This document shows positions 7,649 through 16,911 of a stretch of DNA of 64,000 bases, one piece after another. The notes beneath the pieces were generated by a model. That model had not been told where the DNA came from and did not search any database. It worked only from the letters and a program-made list of their open reading frames with translations. Source of the DNA: CAWFYI01 sp963820105 (GTDB lineage: Bacteria; Patescibacteriota; Saccharimonadia; Saccharimonadales; UBA4665); NCBI GenBank assembly GCA_963820105.1, contig CAWFYI010000001.1, positions 682,001 to 746,000 on the forward strand, in the 5' to 3' direction. A program made the position numbers and the translations under genes. Position 1 is the first letter of the stretch, and the number at the start of each line of letters is the position of its first letter.

Positions 7649-9211
7649 ATGGTTAGCGCAGAAGGAGTGGCAATTGAAGCGCCTACGCCCCAGATTACCT
7701 GTGCCGAATTTGCCGTCACGTGGGCTGCTAACGATATGCATGGCGGGCACCCTGCTCTTGATGCCGGCATGGCTGGAGTGAGAGAACGGCTGGACAATCC
7801 CGAAGGCGATGTCTCCTATGTATATTTCACTGATGTGACCCTACGCGATGGTCAACAGCAACAGACAAACGAAGTGACGGTCGAACAGCGCATCGACGTC
7901 TTCGACAACATAGTTTCCACGGGCGTAGACCGTATAGAAATCGGTCACCTCGGCAATAAGAACGGCGATCAGCAGCTAGCAACGTCTCTGGTGAAACACA
8001 TAGCGGAACGCGAAAAGGACGATGCCCGATACAAAAACGTGCAGATACAAGTGTTATTCGGCAGCCAAGAAAGAGAAATCCAGGAAGGCAGCCGGGTCCT
8101 ACGCGACGCTTTCAAGGAAAACTACCCCGAAACATGGGAAGAGGAGCTTGCCAAACACGTAGTGGTCCACGTATATGACAGAGTCGATCCTAAGCTGACA
8201 AACACGGCTTCAGAGCCTTATGGCATAGAGGACTCGGCCTTCCGAGTGAGCGTAGCCGCAGCTCGTGCTCAGGCCGCCGGCTTCAAGAATTTCTCCATAT
8301 CTGGAGAGGCTACCAGCGCCATAGCGCCCGAACAGGCCGTCCAGTTCTACCGCTCCGTAACCAGTACTTTGTTAGCAAACGGTGCCTCGACGGTCAACGT
8401 AAACCTGCCCAACACCTACGGTTTCTCGCCTACGGCCGAATGGAACGTCGCTACGATGGCGGCTTTCAACGTCGCCGTGAAGTATGGGTTCGAAGATAAG
8501 GTCACTACCAGCATCCACGCGCACAACGACGTCGACAACGCCGTCGGCTACGCCATGAACGCCATAGCGGCCGGATTCGACCGCGTAGAAGGCACTCACA
8601 TAGGCGTGGGCGAGCGCACCGGCAACACTGCCAATGTGGACGTCATGGCCAGACTGCTTGAGCAAGCCCGTCATCAGGGCATACGGGCTGAGCATGAACG
8701 TTCTCCGCTGGCGAACTATGCCAGTACCCTGATGTTGAAGAGAACCGTAGCCGTCAGCCCCGATATCCTGGATAATCTACACAATTGGCACCCCGTAGGT
8801 GAAAGATTAGCTGAAATCTTCGGACCCCATGCAGCATATAGGTGGCACCGGACAGCCGTAGGTAATCGGTACGCTCATGACAATGGGTCCGGACCCCATG
8901 ACCAAGTCATGGCTGCCGCCATAATGGACCCGGTCAACCATCCTGGCGACAGCAGCTATGAATGGGCTCTGTTGACCCATAGCGTGTTAGGCAGACCCGG
9001 TACCGAAGATATAGCGGTTGGCGACCCGAATGCGGTAGACTCCATAACCGTAGGCAACCACGCCGGAGGCGGTAAGACCCGTGCCATAAAGGCCGGTACC
9101 ATCCGACGTGCCTCCCTCGAAGAGGTAGAACAAGCCAGGTACGAATTCAGAGCAAGGCAACGGGGACTCTTGAGCGCACTGCAAAAGGGTGTAGAACTAG
9201 TCAGTGGCTAA
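7649..9211 (+). CDS. leuA: 2-isopropylmalate synthase-like (LeuA/HMGL family)
   Basis: DRE-TIM family acyltransferase of 520 residues. It shows the metal-binding start VTLRDGQQQQ, the HAHND motif (SIHAHNDVDNAVG) and GVGERTGN, the equivalents of LRDG, HxHxD and GNGERTGN in isopropylmalate synthases. Alpha-IPMS condenses acetyl-CoA with 2-oxoisovalerate, the first step of leucine synthesis. Homocitrate or citramalate synthase cannot be excluded, but the leucine attenuator in front supports leucine. The start has an AAAGGAG Shine-Dalgarno. No leuB, leuC or leuD is nearby, which is unusual and suggests a partial pathway, a different role, or dispersed genes. It is convergent with nrdJ. Confidence 0.82.
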   Translation: MVSAEGVAIEAPTPQITCAEFAVTWAANDMHGGHPALDAGMAGVRERLDNPEGDVSYVYFTDVTLRDGQQQQTNEVTVEQRIDVFDNIVSTGVDRIEIGHLGNKNGDQQLATSLVKHIAEREKDDARYKNVQIQVLFGSQEREIQEGSRVLRDAFKENYPETWEEELAKHVVVHVYDRVDPKLTNTASEPYGIEDSAFRVSVAAARAQAAGFKNFSISGEATSAIAPEQAVQFYRSVTSTLLANGASTVNVNLPNTYGFSPTAEWNVATMAAFNVAVKYGFEDKVTTSIHAHNDVDNAVGYAMNAIAAGFDRVEGTHIGVGERTGNTANVDVMARLLEQARHQGIRAEHERSPLANYASTLMLKRTVAVSPDILDNLHNWHPVGERLAEIFGPHAAYRWHRTAVGNRYAHDNGSGPHDQVMAAAIMDPVNHPGDSSYEWALLTHSVLGRPGTEDIAVGDPNAVDSITVGNHAGGGKTRAIKAGTIRRASLEEVEQARYEFRARQRGLLSALQKGVELVSG

Positions 9212-9233
9212 TACGGCCCTGCCCGCGTAGGAT

Positions 9234-12200
9234 CTAGCTGCAGCCGGTGGTGGAGCCGCAGGCGGTGCAGACGTAGCAGCTGCCGGAGCGCTGGGTCTGG
9301 TTGCCGCAGTTGTAGCACATGGGTGCCGTGTCATCCTGCCTGGCAGCTTTGGCCGGGGCCGGGGTCGGGGTCGGGATCGAGGCGGAGGCGGAGGCGGAAG
9401 CCTGCCGGGCGACCGCTGCCACGGGTTCTGCGGGCTCTATGACCGCTGCGACTGCGGGCTGGACGGCGGCTGGAGCCGACTGAGTCGGCTGAGGCGGCTG
9501 AGGCGGCTGAGGCGGCTGAACAGGCTTGGGCTTCTGCATGGCGGCGGTTTCCTGTATGGCACCGTCATCCATCACCGCGCCATCACCCAGCAGACTGGTC
9601 TGTTCGTCGGGCATGTCATCAATGGATGCCAAGCCAAGTTCCAGGCGGTCGTCGAAGCTCAGGTAAGTCATCGCCAAACGGCGGAAGATGTAATCGACCA
9701 GGCTGGAGGCCGTTCGAATCTCCGGGTCGTCGGTAATGCCGGCCGGCGCGAAGGACATGTTCGTCAGCCCGTGGACGTAACTTTTCAGGGGTACGCCGTA
9801 CTGCAAGCCGTAGCTGACCGATACGGCCAGGGCGTCCATGACGCCGGCCAGGGTGGAACCCTGCTTGGCGATCTTCATGAAAACCTCGCCGGGGGTGCCG
9901 TCTTCGAATTCGCCGACGGTGACGTAGCCCTTGGAACCGGCCACTTTGAAGGCGAAAGTCTTGGCATTGCGATGCTTAGGCATCTCGCGGCGCACGGCGC
10001 CTTTGACGACTACACGATCATTGACGGCTTCGGCCGTAGCCGCGAAGGCCGCTGGCGTGGCCGGCACGGCCGGGCCGACAGCCAAGGGAACGGCCGCGTG
10101 AGCGTCCTTGGCAGCGCCTTCTTTCTTGGCCATGGAAAGCGGCTGGGCGACTTTACAGTTGTCGCGGTAGATGGCGATGGCCTTAATACCCATCTGCCAG
10201 GCGTCAACGTGCAACTGTTCAATCTCTTCGACAGAAACGTCCTCTGGCATGTTCACGGTCTTGGAAATCGCGCCGCTCAGGAAAGGCTGTACGGCGGACA
10301 TCATCTTGACGTGGCCCAGGTAATGAATGGCATTGTCGCCCATTGAGCAAGCGAAGACAGGTTCGTGCTCTTTCTTGAGGCGCGGAGCGCCCAGGATGGT
10401 CTTCTCCTGATCGATGTAGGCTACTATGTCGTCAATCTCGGGCTGGCTATAGCCCAGGTTCTTCAGGGCGCGCGGTACCGTCTGGTTGACTATGTTCATG
10501 GTTCCGCCGCCGACCAGCTTCTTGTGCTTGACCAGGCCCAGATCGGGCTCGATGCCGGTGGTGTCGCAGTCCATCATCAGGCCGATGGTACCTGTAGGCG
10601 CCAGCACTGAAGCCTGCGAGTTGCGCACGCCGTAGAGTTCACCCAGTTCGACGGCCTCGTCCCAGGCGCCGGCGGCCGCGCTCAGCAGTTCTTCCGGCAC
10701 CAGCGAAGCGTCGATCTTGGAAACTTCGGCCCGGTGCATCTTCAGCACGTTCAGCATGCCTTCGCGATCCTTGGCGAAGCCGGCGAACGGACCGATACGG
10801 TTGGCGATCTTAGCGCTCGTAGCATAGCTATGACCCGTCAGCAGCGCCGTTACGGTAGCGGCTATGGCCCGGCCTTCGTCGGAGTCATACGGCAGGCCCA
10901 GCGCCATCAGCAGGGCGCCCAGGTTGGCGTAGCCGATGCCCAACTCGCGGTAGGCCTTGGCGTTCTTGGTGATGGATTCAGTCGGATAGGAACTATAGCC
11001 GACCAGGATTTCCTGCGAAGTGAATATTAGCTCCACGGTATGCATGAAGGCTTTGATGTCGAAAGTGTCGTCATCCCTAAGGAACTTCAGCAGGTTGATG
11101 CTGGCCAGGTTACAGGCCGAGTTATCCAGGTGCATGTACTCAGAACAGGGGTTGGAGCCGTTGATCCGGCCGGCCACCGGCGTGGTGTGCCATCTGTTGA
11201 TGGTGGTATCGAACTGCATGCCAGGGTCGGCGCACTCCCAGGCGGCCTCGGCGAACTCGCGGAACAGGTCGCGGGCCTTGATCTTTTTGACTGATTTGCC
11301 AGAGGTGACAGCGCGCAGGTCCCAGTCGCTGTCGTTTTGGACGGCTTCCATGAATTCGTCGGTGACGCGAACCGAGATGTTGGCGTTCTGGTACTGAATG
11401 CTGAAGCTGTCCTTGCCGTCCAGGCTCATATCCCAGCCCAGGGCCTGCAGGTCGCGGGCCTTGCGCTCTTCTATGGCTTTGCTCCAGATGAATTCCTCTA
11501 CGTCCGGGTGATCGGCGTTCAGGATGACCATCTTGGCGGCGCGGCGGGTCTTGCCGCCGCTTTTGATGGCGCCGGCGCTCGCGTCGGCGCCGCGCATGAA
11601 GCTAAGGGGTCCGCTGGCCGTGCCGGCGCTCTTGCCCAGGGCTTCCATGCTGGAGCGGATCGGGCTGATGTTGATGCCCGAGCCGGAGCCGCCCTTGAAA
11701 ATCATGCCCTCTTCGACGTACCAGTTCAGGATAGACGGCATGGTGTCGTCAATCCCCAAGATGAAGCAGGCGCTAGCCTGCTGGGCGCGTTCTGGCGCGC
11801 CGATGTTGAACCACACTGGGCTGTTAAACGCCGCGCGCTGGGTCGCCAGCACATATTTGAGTTCCTCGCGGAAGTCGTTGGCCTCGGCCTCGCCGCTAAA
11901 GTAGCCTTCCTGCAGACCCTGGCGCACGATGGTATCAGCCACGCGGTCAACCAGCGCCCTAAGTGATTTTTCGCGGCTCTTGGTGCCCGGCGTACCGGTG
12001 AAGTACTTCTGGGCTACTATGTTGATGGCATTCAGCGACCAACCTTCGGGGAAATCGACGCCTTTTTGCTCAAACACGGCCTTGCCGGTCATCGGATTCT
12101 TGATGATTGAATCGCGCTTCGTCCACTTAAGTTGGTCGTAAGCCTTGGATTTTACGGGGGTAAAAAGCCTTTCCACCCCCAGACTGGTAGTTTGTGACAT
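9234..12200 (-). CDS. nrdJ: Adenosylcobalamin-dependent (class II) ribonucleotide reductase
   Basis: Reduces ribonucleotides to deoxyribonucleotides using a B12 radical. The 988-residue chain carries NPCSEY (active-site Cys), LAPTGTIGLMMDCDTTG (nucleotide-binding region) and a C-terminal zinc/redox tail CYNCGNQ...CYVCTACGSTTGCS. A low-complexity Pro/Gln/Ala/Ser linker of roughly 80 residues separates the core from that tail. The upstream GAGGGAA is a likely Shine-Dalgarno. It lies 90 bases after nrdR on the same strand, probably one operon. B12 synthesis genes are not in the window, so cobalamin salvage from a host or neighbours is likely. Confidence 0.95.
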   Translation of the reverse strand: MSQTTSLGVERLFTPVKSKAYDQLKWTKRDSIIKNPMTGKAVFEQKGVDFPEGWSLNAINIVAQKYFTGTPGTKSREKSLRALVDRVADTIVRQGLQEGYFSGEAEANDFREELKYVLATQRAAFNSPVWFNIGAPERAQQASACFILGIDDTMPSILNWYVEEGMIFKGGSGSGINISPIRSSMEALGKSAGTASGPLSFMRGADASAGAIKSGGKTRRAAKMVILNADHPDVEEFIWSKAIEERKARDLQALGWDMSLDGKDSFSIQYQNANISVRVTDEFMEAVQNDSDWDLRAVTSGKSVKKIKARDLFREFAEAAWECADPGMQFDTTINRWHTTPVAGRINGSNPCSEYMHLDNSACNLASINLLKFLRDDDTFDIKAFMHTVELIFTSQEILVGYSSYPTESITKNAKAYRELGIGYANLGALLMALGLPYDSDEGRAIAATVTALLTGHSYATSAKIANRIGPFAGFAKDREGMLNVLKMHRAEVSKIDASLVPEELLSAAAGAWDEAVELGELYGVRNSQASVLAPTGTIGLMMDCDTTGIEPDLGLVKHKKLVGGGTMNIVNQTVPRALKNLGYSQPEIDDIVAYIDQEKTILGAPRLKKEHEPVFACSMGDNAIHYLGHVKMMSAVQPFLSGAISKTVNMPEDVSVEEIEQLHVDAWQMGIKAIAIYRDNCKVAQPLSMAKKEGAAKDAHAAVPLAVGPAVPATPAAFAATAEAVNDRVVVKGAVRREMPKHRNAKTFAFKVAGSKGYVTVGEFEDGTPGEVFMKIAKQGSTLAGVMDALAVSVSYGLQYGVPLKSYVHGLTNMSFAPAGITDDPEIRTASSLVDYIFRRLAMTYLSFDDRLELGLASIDDMPDEQTSLLGDGAVMDDGAIQETAAMQKPKPVQPPQPPQPPQPTQSAPAAVQPAVAAVIEPAEPVAAVARQASASASASIPTPTPAPAKAARQDDTAPMCYNCGNQTQRSGSCYVCTACGSTTGCS

Positions 12201-12290
12201 GGTTTGGTTCCCTCACTTATTACGGTTTTTATTATTTGGTGTTTATTTAGAGACGCCAGCCATATTCCTGCTCTCAAAGGAATACTAGCT

Positions 12291-12758
12291 CTAGGTCGGT
12301 ATGTGTTTGCCCTGTTTGACAAGCGATAGTTCCTGCTCGAAACTGGCAATGTCCTTGAAGCGCCGGTAGACGCTCGCGAACCGCACATAGGCGACTTCGT
12401 TGAGGCGGGCCAGATGATCCATGACCAGTTCGCCGATACGCGTAGATCGTACCTCCTGGTCGCCGCAGGCGTAGAGCTCCTGCTCTATGGCGCTCACCAT
12501 CTTTTCCAACTCAAGGCTGCTGACGGAAGTCTTCTCGCAGGCCCTGTACAAACCGGCCAGTAACTTGGCGCGGTTGAACAGTTCGCGTTTCCCGTCATTC
12601 TTTATGATGATCAGCTGCGGCCGTTCCAGACGCTCATACGTGGTGAAACGGTAACCGCAAGCATTGCACATACGGCGGCGGCGGATAGCTTGGCCCTCTG
12701 CTACGTCGCGCGACTCAATCACTTTGATGTCGTCGCTGGAGCATTGGATGCATTTCAC
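12291..12758 (-). CDS. nrdR: Transcriptional repressor NrdR
   Basis: Zinc-ribbon and ATP-cone repressor of ribonucleotide reductase genes. The zinc ribbon CIQCSSDD...CNACGYRFTTYER is at the N-terminus and the ATP-cone (RPQLIIIKNDGKRELFNRAKL) follows. I chose the GTG at 12758, giving VKCIQC as in the family. It has a strong AAGGAGG 8 bases upstream. The longer frame to 12782 would add eight residues and place the Shine-Dalgarno inside the gene. It probably controls itself and nrdJ through the sites at 12792-12825. Confidence 0.94.
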   Translation of the reverse strand: MKCIQCSSDDIKVIESRDVAEGQAIRRRRMCNACGYRFTTYERLERPQLIIIKNDGKRELFNRAKLLAGLYRACEKTSVSSLELEKMVSAIEQELYACGDQEVRSTRIGELVMDHLARLNEVAYVRFASVYRRFKDIASFEQELSLVKQGKHIPT

Positions 12759-12791
12759 TGCGTAAGCCTCCTTATTTACCATTAAATGTGC

Positions 12792-12865
12792 TCACAATAT
12801 ATGTTGGCTTTTCTACATATAGTGCTGTCTAAACCCACTATACCCCTACGTATGGTGGTTTGCAA
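12792..12865 (-). promoter_or_regulatory. nrdR-nrdJ promoter with two NrdR-box-like sites
   Basis: Minus-strand TTGCAA (12860-12865), 17 bases, TATAGT (12837-12842). Just downstream lie two sites resembling the NrdR box ACACWATATATWGTGT: 12810-12825 (GCACTATATGTAGAAA on the minus strand) and 12792-12807 (CCAACATATATTGTGA). They start 18 bases apart, closer than the usual 31-32. Confidence 0.6.
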
Positions 12866-12917
12866 TAGATTTATCGCTGTATTATTTAATACGGAGTTTG
12901 CCGGTTGACAGGGTAAT

Positions 12918-14531
12918 TCAGTCTTCGTCGTCAGAATCGCCGCCGTCTTTTTTCGCGGGAGCGGATTCTTTTTCCTTTTTTTCTGCCGGTTTTTCGGCCT
13001 CGTCCGAGTCCGAGTTAGAGTCCAAGCCGGAGTCCGAGTCCGAGTCGTCATCCATTGCGGCATCCGTCTTGGCGTCATCCTTAGCGGATTCGTCCGCATC
13101 AGTGTCAACGTCCGTTTCATCGCTATCATTACCGCCGGTGTCATTGCCAGCGTCATTAGCGGCGTCGGTGTCAGACTTCGTTTCAGAATCAGGATCATCT
13201 TCAGTGTCACTATCGTCTTCTTCGGGCGCGGGCGGCTGGCTGGAAGCTTTGCGGCGATGGGTCAAGCGGCGGAGGAACGAGGGCTTTTCCAGGTCTTCTT
13301 CCAGATCAGCGGCAATCACTTCGTGGCCGGAATCATCGTCTTCGCCGTCCGATTTCTTGTCGTCGTGATTTATGGACCAGATATTGGGCATCGGACGGTC
13401 ATCGGTAAAGTCATGCGGTTTGGGCCCGTTATCGTTCTCTTCGTCGAGATTCATGTCGATCTCGGACAGCGCCTTTTCGTCCTTCTTGCCGAAGTTGGTA
13501 TTGGCCAGGACGGGGCGGCCGTCAGGCTGCTTGGCGCTGACAGGCGCGGAGGTCTTGGGGCGCTGCTTGTAGTAAGAAGCGTCGAAACCTGTGGCGACCA
13601 CGGTGATGATGACCTCGCCCTCCAGCTTGGGATCGATGGTGGCGCCGAAGATGATGCTGGCCTCCGGATCGGCGGCGGCGGTGATGGCCTCGGCGGCGGC
13701 GTTGATTTCATGCATCGCCAGATCGTTGCCGCCAATGACGTTGAACAGGATGCCGCGCGCGCCATCGATAGATACTTCTAACAGGGGCGACTCTATGGCT
13801 TGCTGGGCCGCGGTGACGGCACGGTTCTCGCCGGTGGCGCGACCGATGCCCATGAGGGCCGAGCCGGCCTTGGCCATGACCGTCTTGACGTCGGCGAAGT
13901 CCAGGTTGATCAGTCCGTGTACGGTAATAAGGTCCGAGATGCCCTGTACGCCTTGCCTAAGCACGTCGTCGGCGACCTTGAAAGCTTCGGTCAGGGGTGT
14001 GTCGCGGTCGATGGTTTCGAGTAGGCGGTCATTGGGAATAACGATGAGCGTGTCGACGGCGTTTCTGAGCTTCTCGATGGCGACTTCGGCGTTGCGCCGG
14101 CGCTTTTCGCCCTCGAACGCGAACGGCTTGGTGGCGAAGCCGACTACCAGTATGCCCAGTTCTTCGGCGACCTTGGCCACCACGTGGCCGCCGCCGCTGC
14201 CGGTGCCGCCGCCGGCGCCTATGGTCACGAACACCATGTCGGCGCCTTGTATGGCCTTCTTTATATCCTCGCGCGATTCCTCGGCGGCCTGCTGGCCAAT
14301 GGCCGGATCGGCGCCGGCGCCGAGGCCTTTGGTAGCGCCTTTGCCTATGTGTATCTTCTTGTTGGCCTTACTATGGTGAAGCGCCTGGGCGTCGGTGTTA
14401 ACGGCGATGAACTCTACGTTCTCTATACCGGCGTCGACCATACGGTTGACGGCCGCGCCGCCGGCGCCGCCTACGCCTATGACCTTAATCTGCGCAAACG
14501 TCTCGATAGCCGGTTCAACTACTTGTGCCAT
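12918..14531 (-). CDS. ftsZ: Cell division protein FtsZ with long acidic tail
   Basis: Tubulin-like GTPase that forms the division ring. The GTP loop is GAGGGTGSGGG (residues 105-115), a variant of the usual GGGTGTG. The T7 region NLDFADVK and the rest of the fold are standard. The FtsA-binding C-terminal peptide appears as EKPSFLRRL near residue 415. About 115 more residues follow it, almost all Asp, Glu, Ser, Lys and Ala, making a 537-residue protein; most FtsZ proteins end at this peptide. The promoter is at 14567-14596 and GAGGGAG is the ribosome site. ftsA is upstream on the same strand. Confidence 0.95.
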   Translation of the reverse strand: MAQVVEPAIETFAQIKVIGVGGAGGAAVNRMVDAGIENVEFIAVNTDAQALHHSKANKKIHIGKGATKGLGAGADPAIGQQAAEESREDIKKAIQGADMVFVTIGAGGGTGSGGGHVVAKVAEELGILVVGFATKPFAFEGEKRRRNAEVAIEKLRNAVDTLIVIPNDRLLETIDRDTPLTEAFKVADDVLRQGVQGISDLITVHGLINLDFADVKTVMAKAGSALMGIGRATGENRAVTAAQQAIESPLLEVSIDGARGILFNVIGGNDLAMHEINAAAEAITAAADPEASIIFGATIDPKLEGEVIITVVATGFDASYYKQRPKTSAPVSAKQPDGRPVLANTNFGKKDEKALSEIDMNLDEENDNGPKPHDFTDDRPMPNIWSINHDDKKSDGEDDDSGHEVIAADLEEDLEKPSFLRRLTHRRKASSQPPAPEEDDSDTEDDPDSETKSDTDAANDAGNDTGGNDSDETDVDTDADESAKDDAKTDAAMDDDSDSDSGLDSNSDSDEAEKPAEKKEKESAPAKKDGGDSDDED

Positions 14532-14566
14532 TAAACTCCCTCAAAATCCTAAATTGTATAGCTGTC

Positions 14567-14596
14567 AGTATACTCTAGCCCCCGCCCCAAGTCCAA
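14567..14596 (-). promoter_or_regulatory. ftsZ promoter
   Basis: Minus-strand TTGGAC (14591-14596), 18-base spacer, TATACT (14567-14572), about 36 bases before the ftsZ ATG. Confidence 0.6.
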
Positions 14597-14861
14597 CAAA
14601 TTTGCACAGTGGTTTTTGCCGTTTTTCCGGGCGCGGCGCGGCCGGCCGCCCAGCCACTGATTTTTTGCACGGTCCGCACCGGCCGCCTCGCAACCTTAAG
14701 CAATTTTGTGTTCGATTATATGCTTCCGGGGTTTTCTTCGTTATGCCCGGTGTTCGCTCGAAGTCTTTGTAGTCTTACCTTTCAGTGGGCGATATAGGAT
14801 ATATCGCCCTGACTGCTTCCCAACCACTTTGTTTACTTGTTGCGATAGCCCAGACACCTAA
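14597..14861. other. ftsA-ftsZ intergenic region with hairpin
   Basis: Part of a 330-base gap. It has a perfect 10-bp hairpin at 14787-14809 (GGGCGATATA, loop GGA) about 50 bases past the ftsA stop, without a T tract. It may protect the ftsA mRNA end or bind a protein. A GC-rich segment near 14630-14690 has self-complementary GGCCGGCC-type runs. No gene is seen. Confidence 0.5.
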
Positions 14862-16094
14862 TTATTTCTTGAAGCGGCGGAACATGCCGTCGAGTATGGC
14901 GCGGGCCTGCTTGGCGCCGGCTTTGCCGTGGACCGGTGGCAGCGACGGCAATAGCAGCATGTCGAGCAGCATCAGGCCGACCACTGTGGTATATGACTTG
15001 TCCTCCACGGTATCGACCAGGCCGCCGATGCCGCGGAGTTTGCCGACACGGGCCGGCAGCTCCAGCCGGTCGCGGGCGAATTCGTCTATGCCGGGCACGT
15101 TGCTCGTGCCACCAGTGATGACGATGCCGCCTGGCAGCTTGCCGGCCCGCTTGATCTTATGAAGTTCCTTATTGACGTATTCCAGCAGTTCTTCGACGCG
15201 GGCGCCGGCAATCATGCCGACCTCTTCAAAGTCGAAATGATGGGTCTTGTTGCCCATCTTGACCGCAGCGCCTGTCTTGTGCGCCGAGCCGCGCAGGTCG
15301 GCGTGCTCGACCTTCACGGCTTCGGCTATGTCCAGGTCGGTGCGCAGGCCGATAGCCAGATCGTTGGTTATGTGCTGGCCGCCCATGGGTATGACGGCTA
15401 CGTGCTGAACCTCGCCGTCTTCGAATACTATCAGGTTAGTGGTACCGGCGCCGATGTCTATAAGGGCCGTACCGGCCTCTTTCTGCTGGCGGGTCAGCAC
15501 GGCTTCGGCCGCCGCCAGACCGGATACAGTGTGATGCGTGGCCGCTATACCGGCCTTCTCCAGCGCCATTTCCAGATTACGCAGGTTCGGCGACGAAGCG
15601 GTAACGATGTGGGCATCGACCTCCAGGCGTACGCCGTGCATGCCAACGGGATCCTTGATGTTCTTCTGTCCGTCCAGGCTGTAACTCTTGGCGAAGAACT
15701 GGACGATTTCGCGGTTGGCCGGCAGACTGACGATGGTGGCGGCTTCCTCTACCCTTAAGCGGTCCTCCGGAGTGATTTCGCGGTTGGCGGCGCTGATGGC
15801 GATGACGCCTTCGGAGTCCTGGCCGCTAACGTGCGAGCCGTTCACGTTCACCGTAGCGTGCTTGATGCCTACGCCCGATATGCGCTCGGCTTCGGTCACA
15901 GCTTTGACTATAGCGTCGGCCACTTCGTCCACATGAACGACCGCGCCGCGGCGCATGCCCTGGTTGGGCGCCTGGCCGTGCCCTATTATGGAAGGCAGAT
16001 TGCTGCCATTCGGGTCGAAACCGCCGACGACGCAACGGACGGTGGAGGTGCCGATATCAAGACCTATAAAGTGTTCCTGGTTTTGGTTGTGCAT
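14862..16094 (-). CDS. ftsA: Cell division protein FtsA
   Basis: Actin-like ATPase that ties FtsZ to the membrane. The N-terminal phosphate loop IGLDIGTSTVRCVVGG, the second ATP motif ALIDIGAGTTNLIVFEDG and the adenosine motif GIVITGGTSNVPG are all visible. The last residues, ILDGMFRRFKK, form a basic amphipathic helix, as in the FtsA membrane-targeting sequence. The 410-residue length is normal. It lies 41 bases downstream of map on the same strand and upstream of ftsZ. Confidence 0.95.
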   Translation of the reverse strand: MHNQNQEHFIGLDIGTSTVRCVVGGFDPNGSNLPSIIGHGQAPNQGMRRGAVVHVDEVADAIVKAVTEAERISGVGIKHATVNVNGSHVSGQDSEGVIAISAANREITPEDRLRVEEAATIVSLPANREIVQFFAKSYSLDGQKNIKDPVGMHGVRLEVDAHIVTASSPNLRNLEMALEKAGIAATHHTVSGLAAAEAVLTRQQKEAGTALIDIGAGTTNLIVFEDGEVQHVAVIPMGGQHITNDLAIGLRTDLDIAEAVKVEHADLRGSAHKTGAAVKMGNKTHHFDFEEVGMIAGARVEELLEYVNKELHKIKRAGKLPGGIVITGGTSNVPGIDEFARDRLELPARVGKLRGIGGLVDTVEDKSYTTVVGLMLLDMLLLPSLPPVHGKAGAKQARAILDGMFRRFKK

Positions 16095-16135
16095 TTTGAA
16101 GACCTAGGCCTAAGTATACCGCTATTGCTTCACTG

Positions 16136-16900
16136 TTACAACGTTGTGAGGATTTCGGCGCCGGTTTCGGTTATAAGGACGGTATGCTCGAAATGGGCGG
16201 CCCGCTTGCCGTCGTTCGTGATGACCGTCCAGCCGTCGGGCGCCATGTGTACCTGTTCCGTGCCCATGGTTACCATCGGTTCGATGGCGATGGTCATGCC
16301 CTTGCTCAGCCACGGGCCGGTGTCGGGTCTGCCGTAGTTGGGAATGTTCGGATCCTCGTGCACCTGATGGCCGACGCCGTGCCCGACCAGGTCGCGCACG
16401 ATGCCGTAGCGGCGGCCTTTGAGTTTGGTCAGATAACTTTCCACGGCGCTGCCGATGTCGCCGGTGCGCACCTGGTCGTGCACGGCGGCGACGCCGGCTT
16501 CCATGGCTTTCTTCGTATCTTCCAGTAACCGTATGTGGCCCTGGGTCTTAGGTTTACCGGCGAACGCGCTGATAGCCGAATCGGTAATCATGCCGTCGTA
16601 AGTCACGCCGAAATCCAATCCGACGATGTCGCCTTCGGCGATGATTCTGCCGGGCTTCGGTATGCCATGGACCACTTCGTCGTTAACAGATACGCAGATG
16701 ACGTCCGGAAAGCCCTGATAACCCAGGAAGCTGGGCTGGCCGCCGAGTTTTTCCAGCTCTTTGGCCGCTATGACAGCCAGATCCTTGGTGGACATGCCCG
16801 GTTCCAAACGCCGCTTAAGCAGCTGCAGGACCGTGGCCAGCATACGGCCGCTTTCGCGCATGGCGGCAATTTCTTGCCTGGTCTTTATTCTGGTGACCAT
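16136..16900 (-). CDS. map: Methionine aminopeptidase, type I
   Basis: Removes N-terminal Met after deformylation. The 254-residue chain has the metal ligands in GLDFGVTYDGMITDSA (two Asp), GHGVGHQVHEDPNIPNYG (His) and IAIEPMVTMG (Glu), and no zinc-finger extension. It starts 11 bases after adk, so the two are probably cotranscribed. Def and Fmt, which act in the same N-terminal pathway, are encoded at 20.8-22.3 kb. Confidence 0.95.
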   Translation of the reverse strand: MVTRIKTRQEIAAMRESGRMLATVLQLLKRRLEPGMSTKDLAVIAAKELEKLGGQPSFLGYQGFPDVICVSVNDEVVHGIPKPGRIIAEGDIVGLDFGVTYDGMITDSAISAFAGKPKTQGHIRLLEDTKKAMEAGVAAVHDQVRTGDIGSAVESYLTKLKGRRYGIVRDLVGHGVGHQVHEDPNIPNYGRPDTGPWLSKGMTIAIEPMVTMGTEQVHMAPDGWTVITNDGKRAAHFEHTVLITETGAEILTTL

Positions 16901-16911
16901 GGGGGGATTCC

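Noticed and set aside
12782..13210. 142-residue minus-strand frame
   Set aside because: Out-of-phase reading of the repetitive acidic tail of ftsZ.
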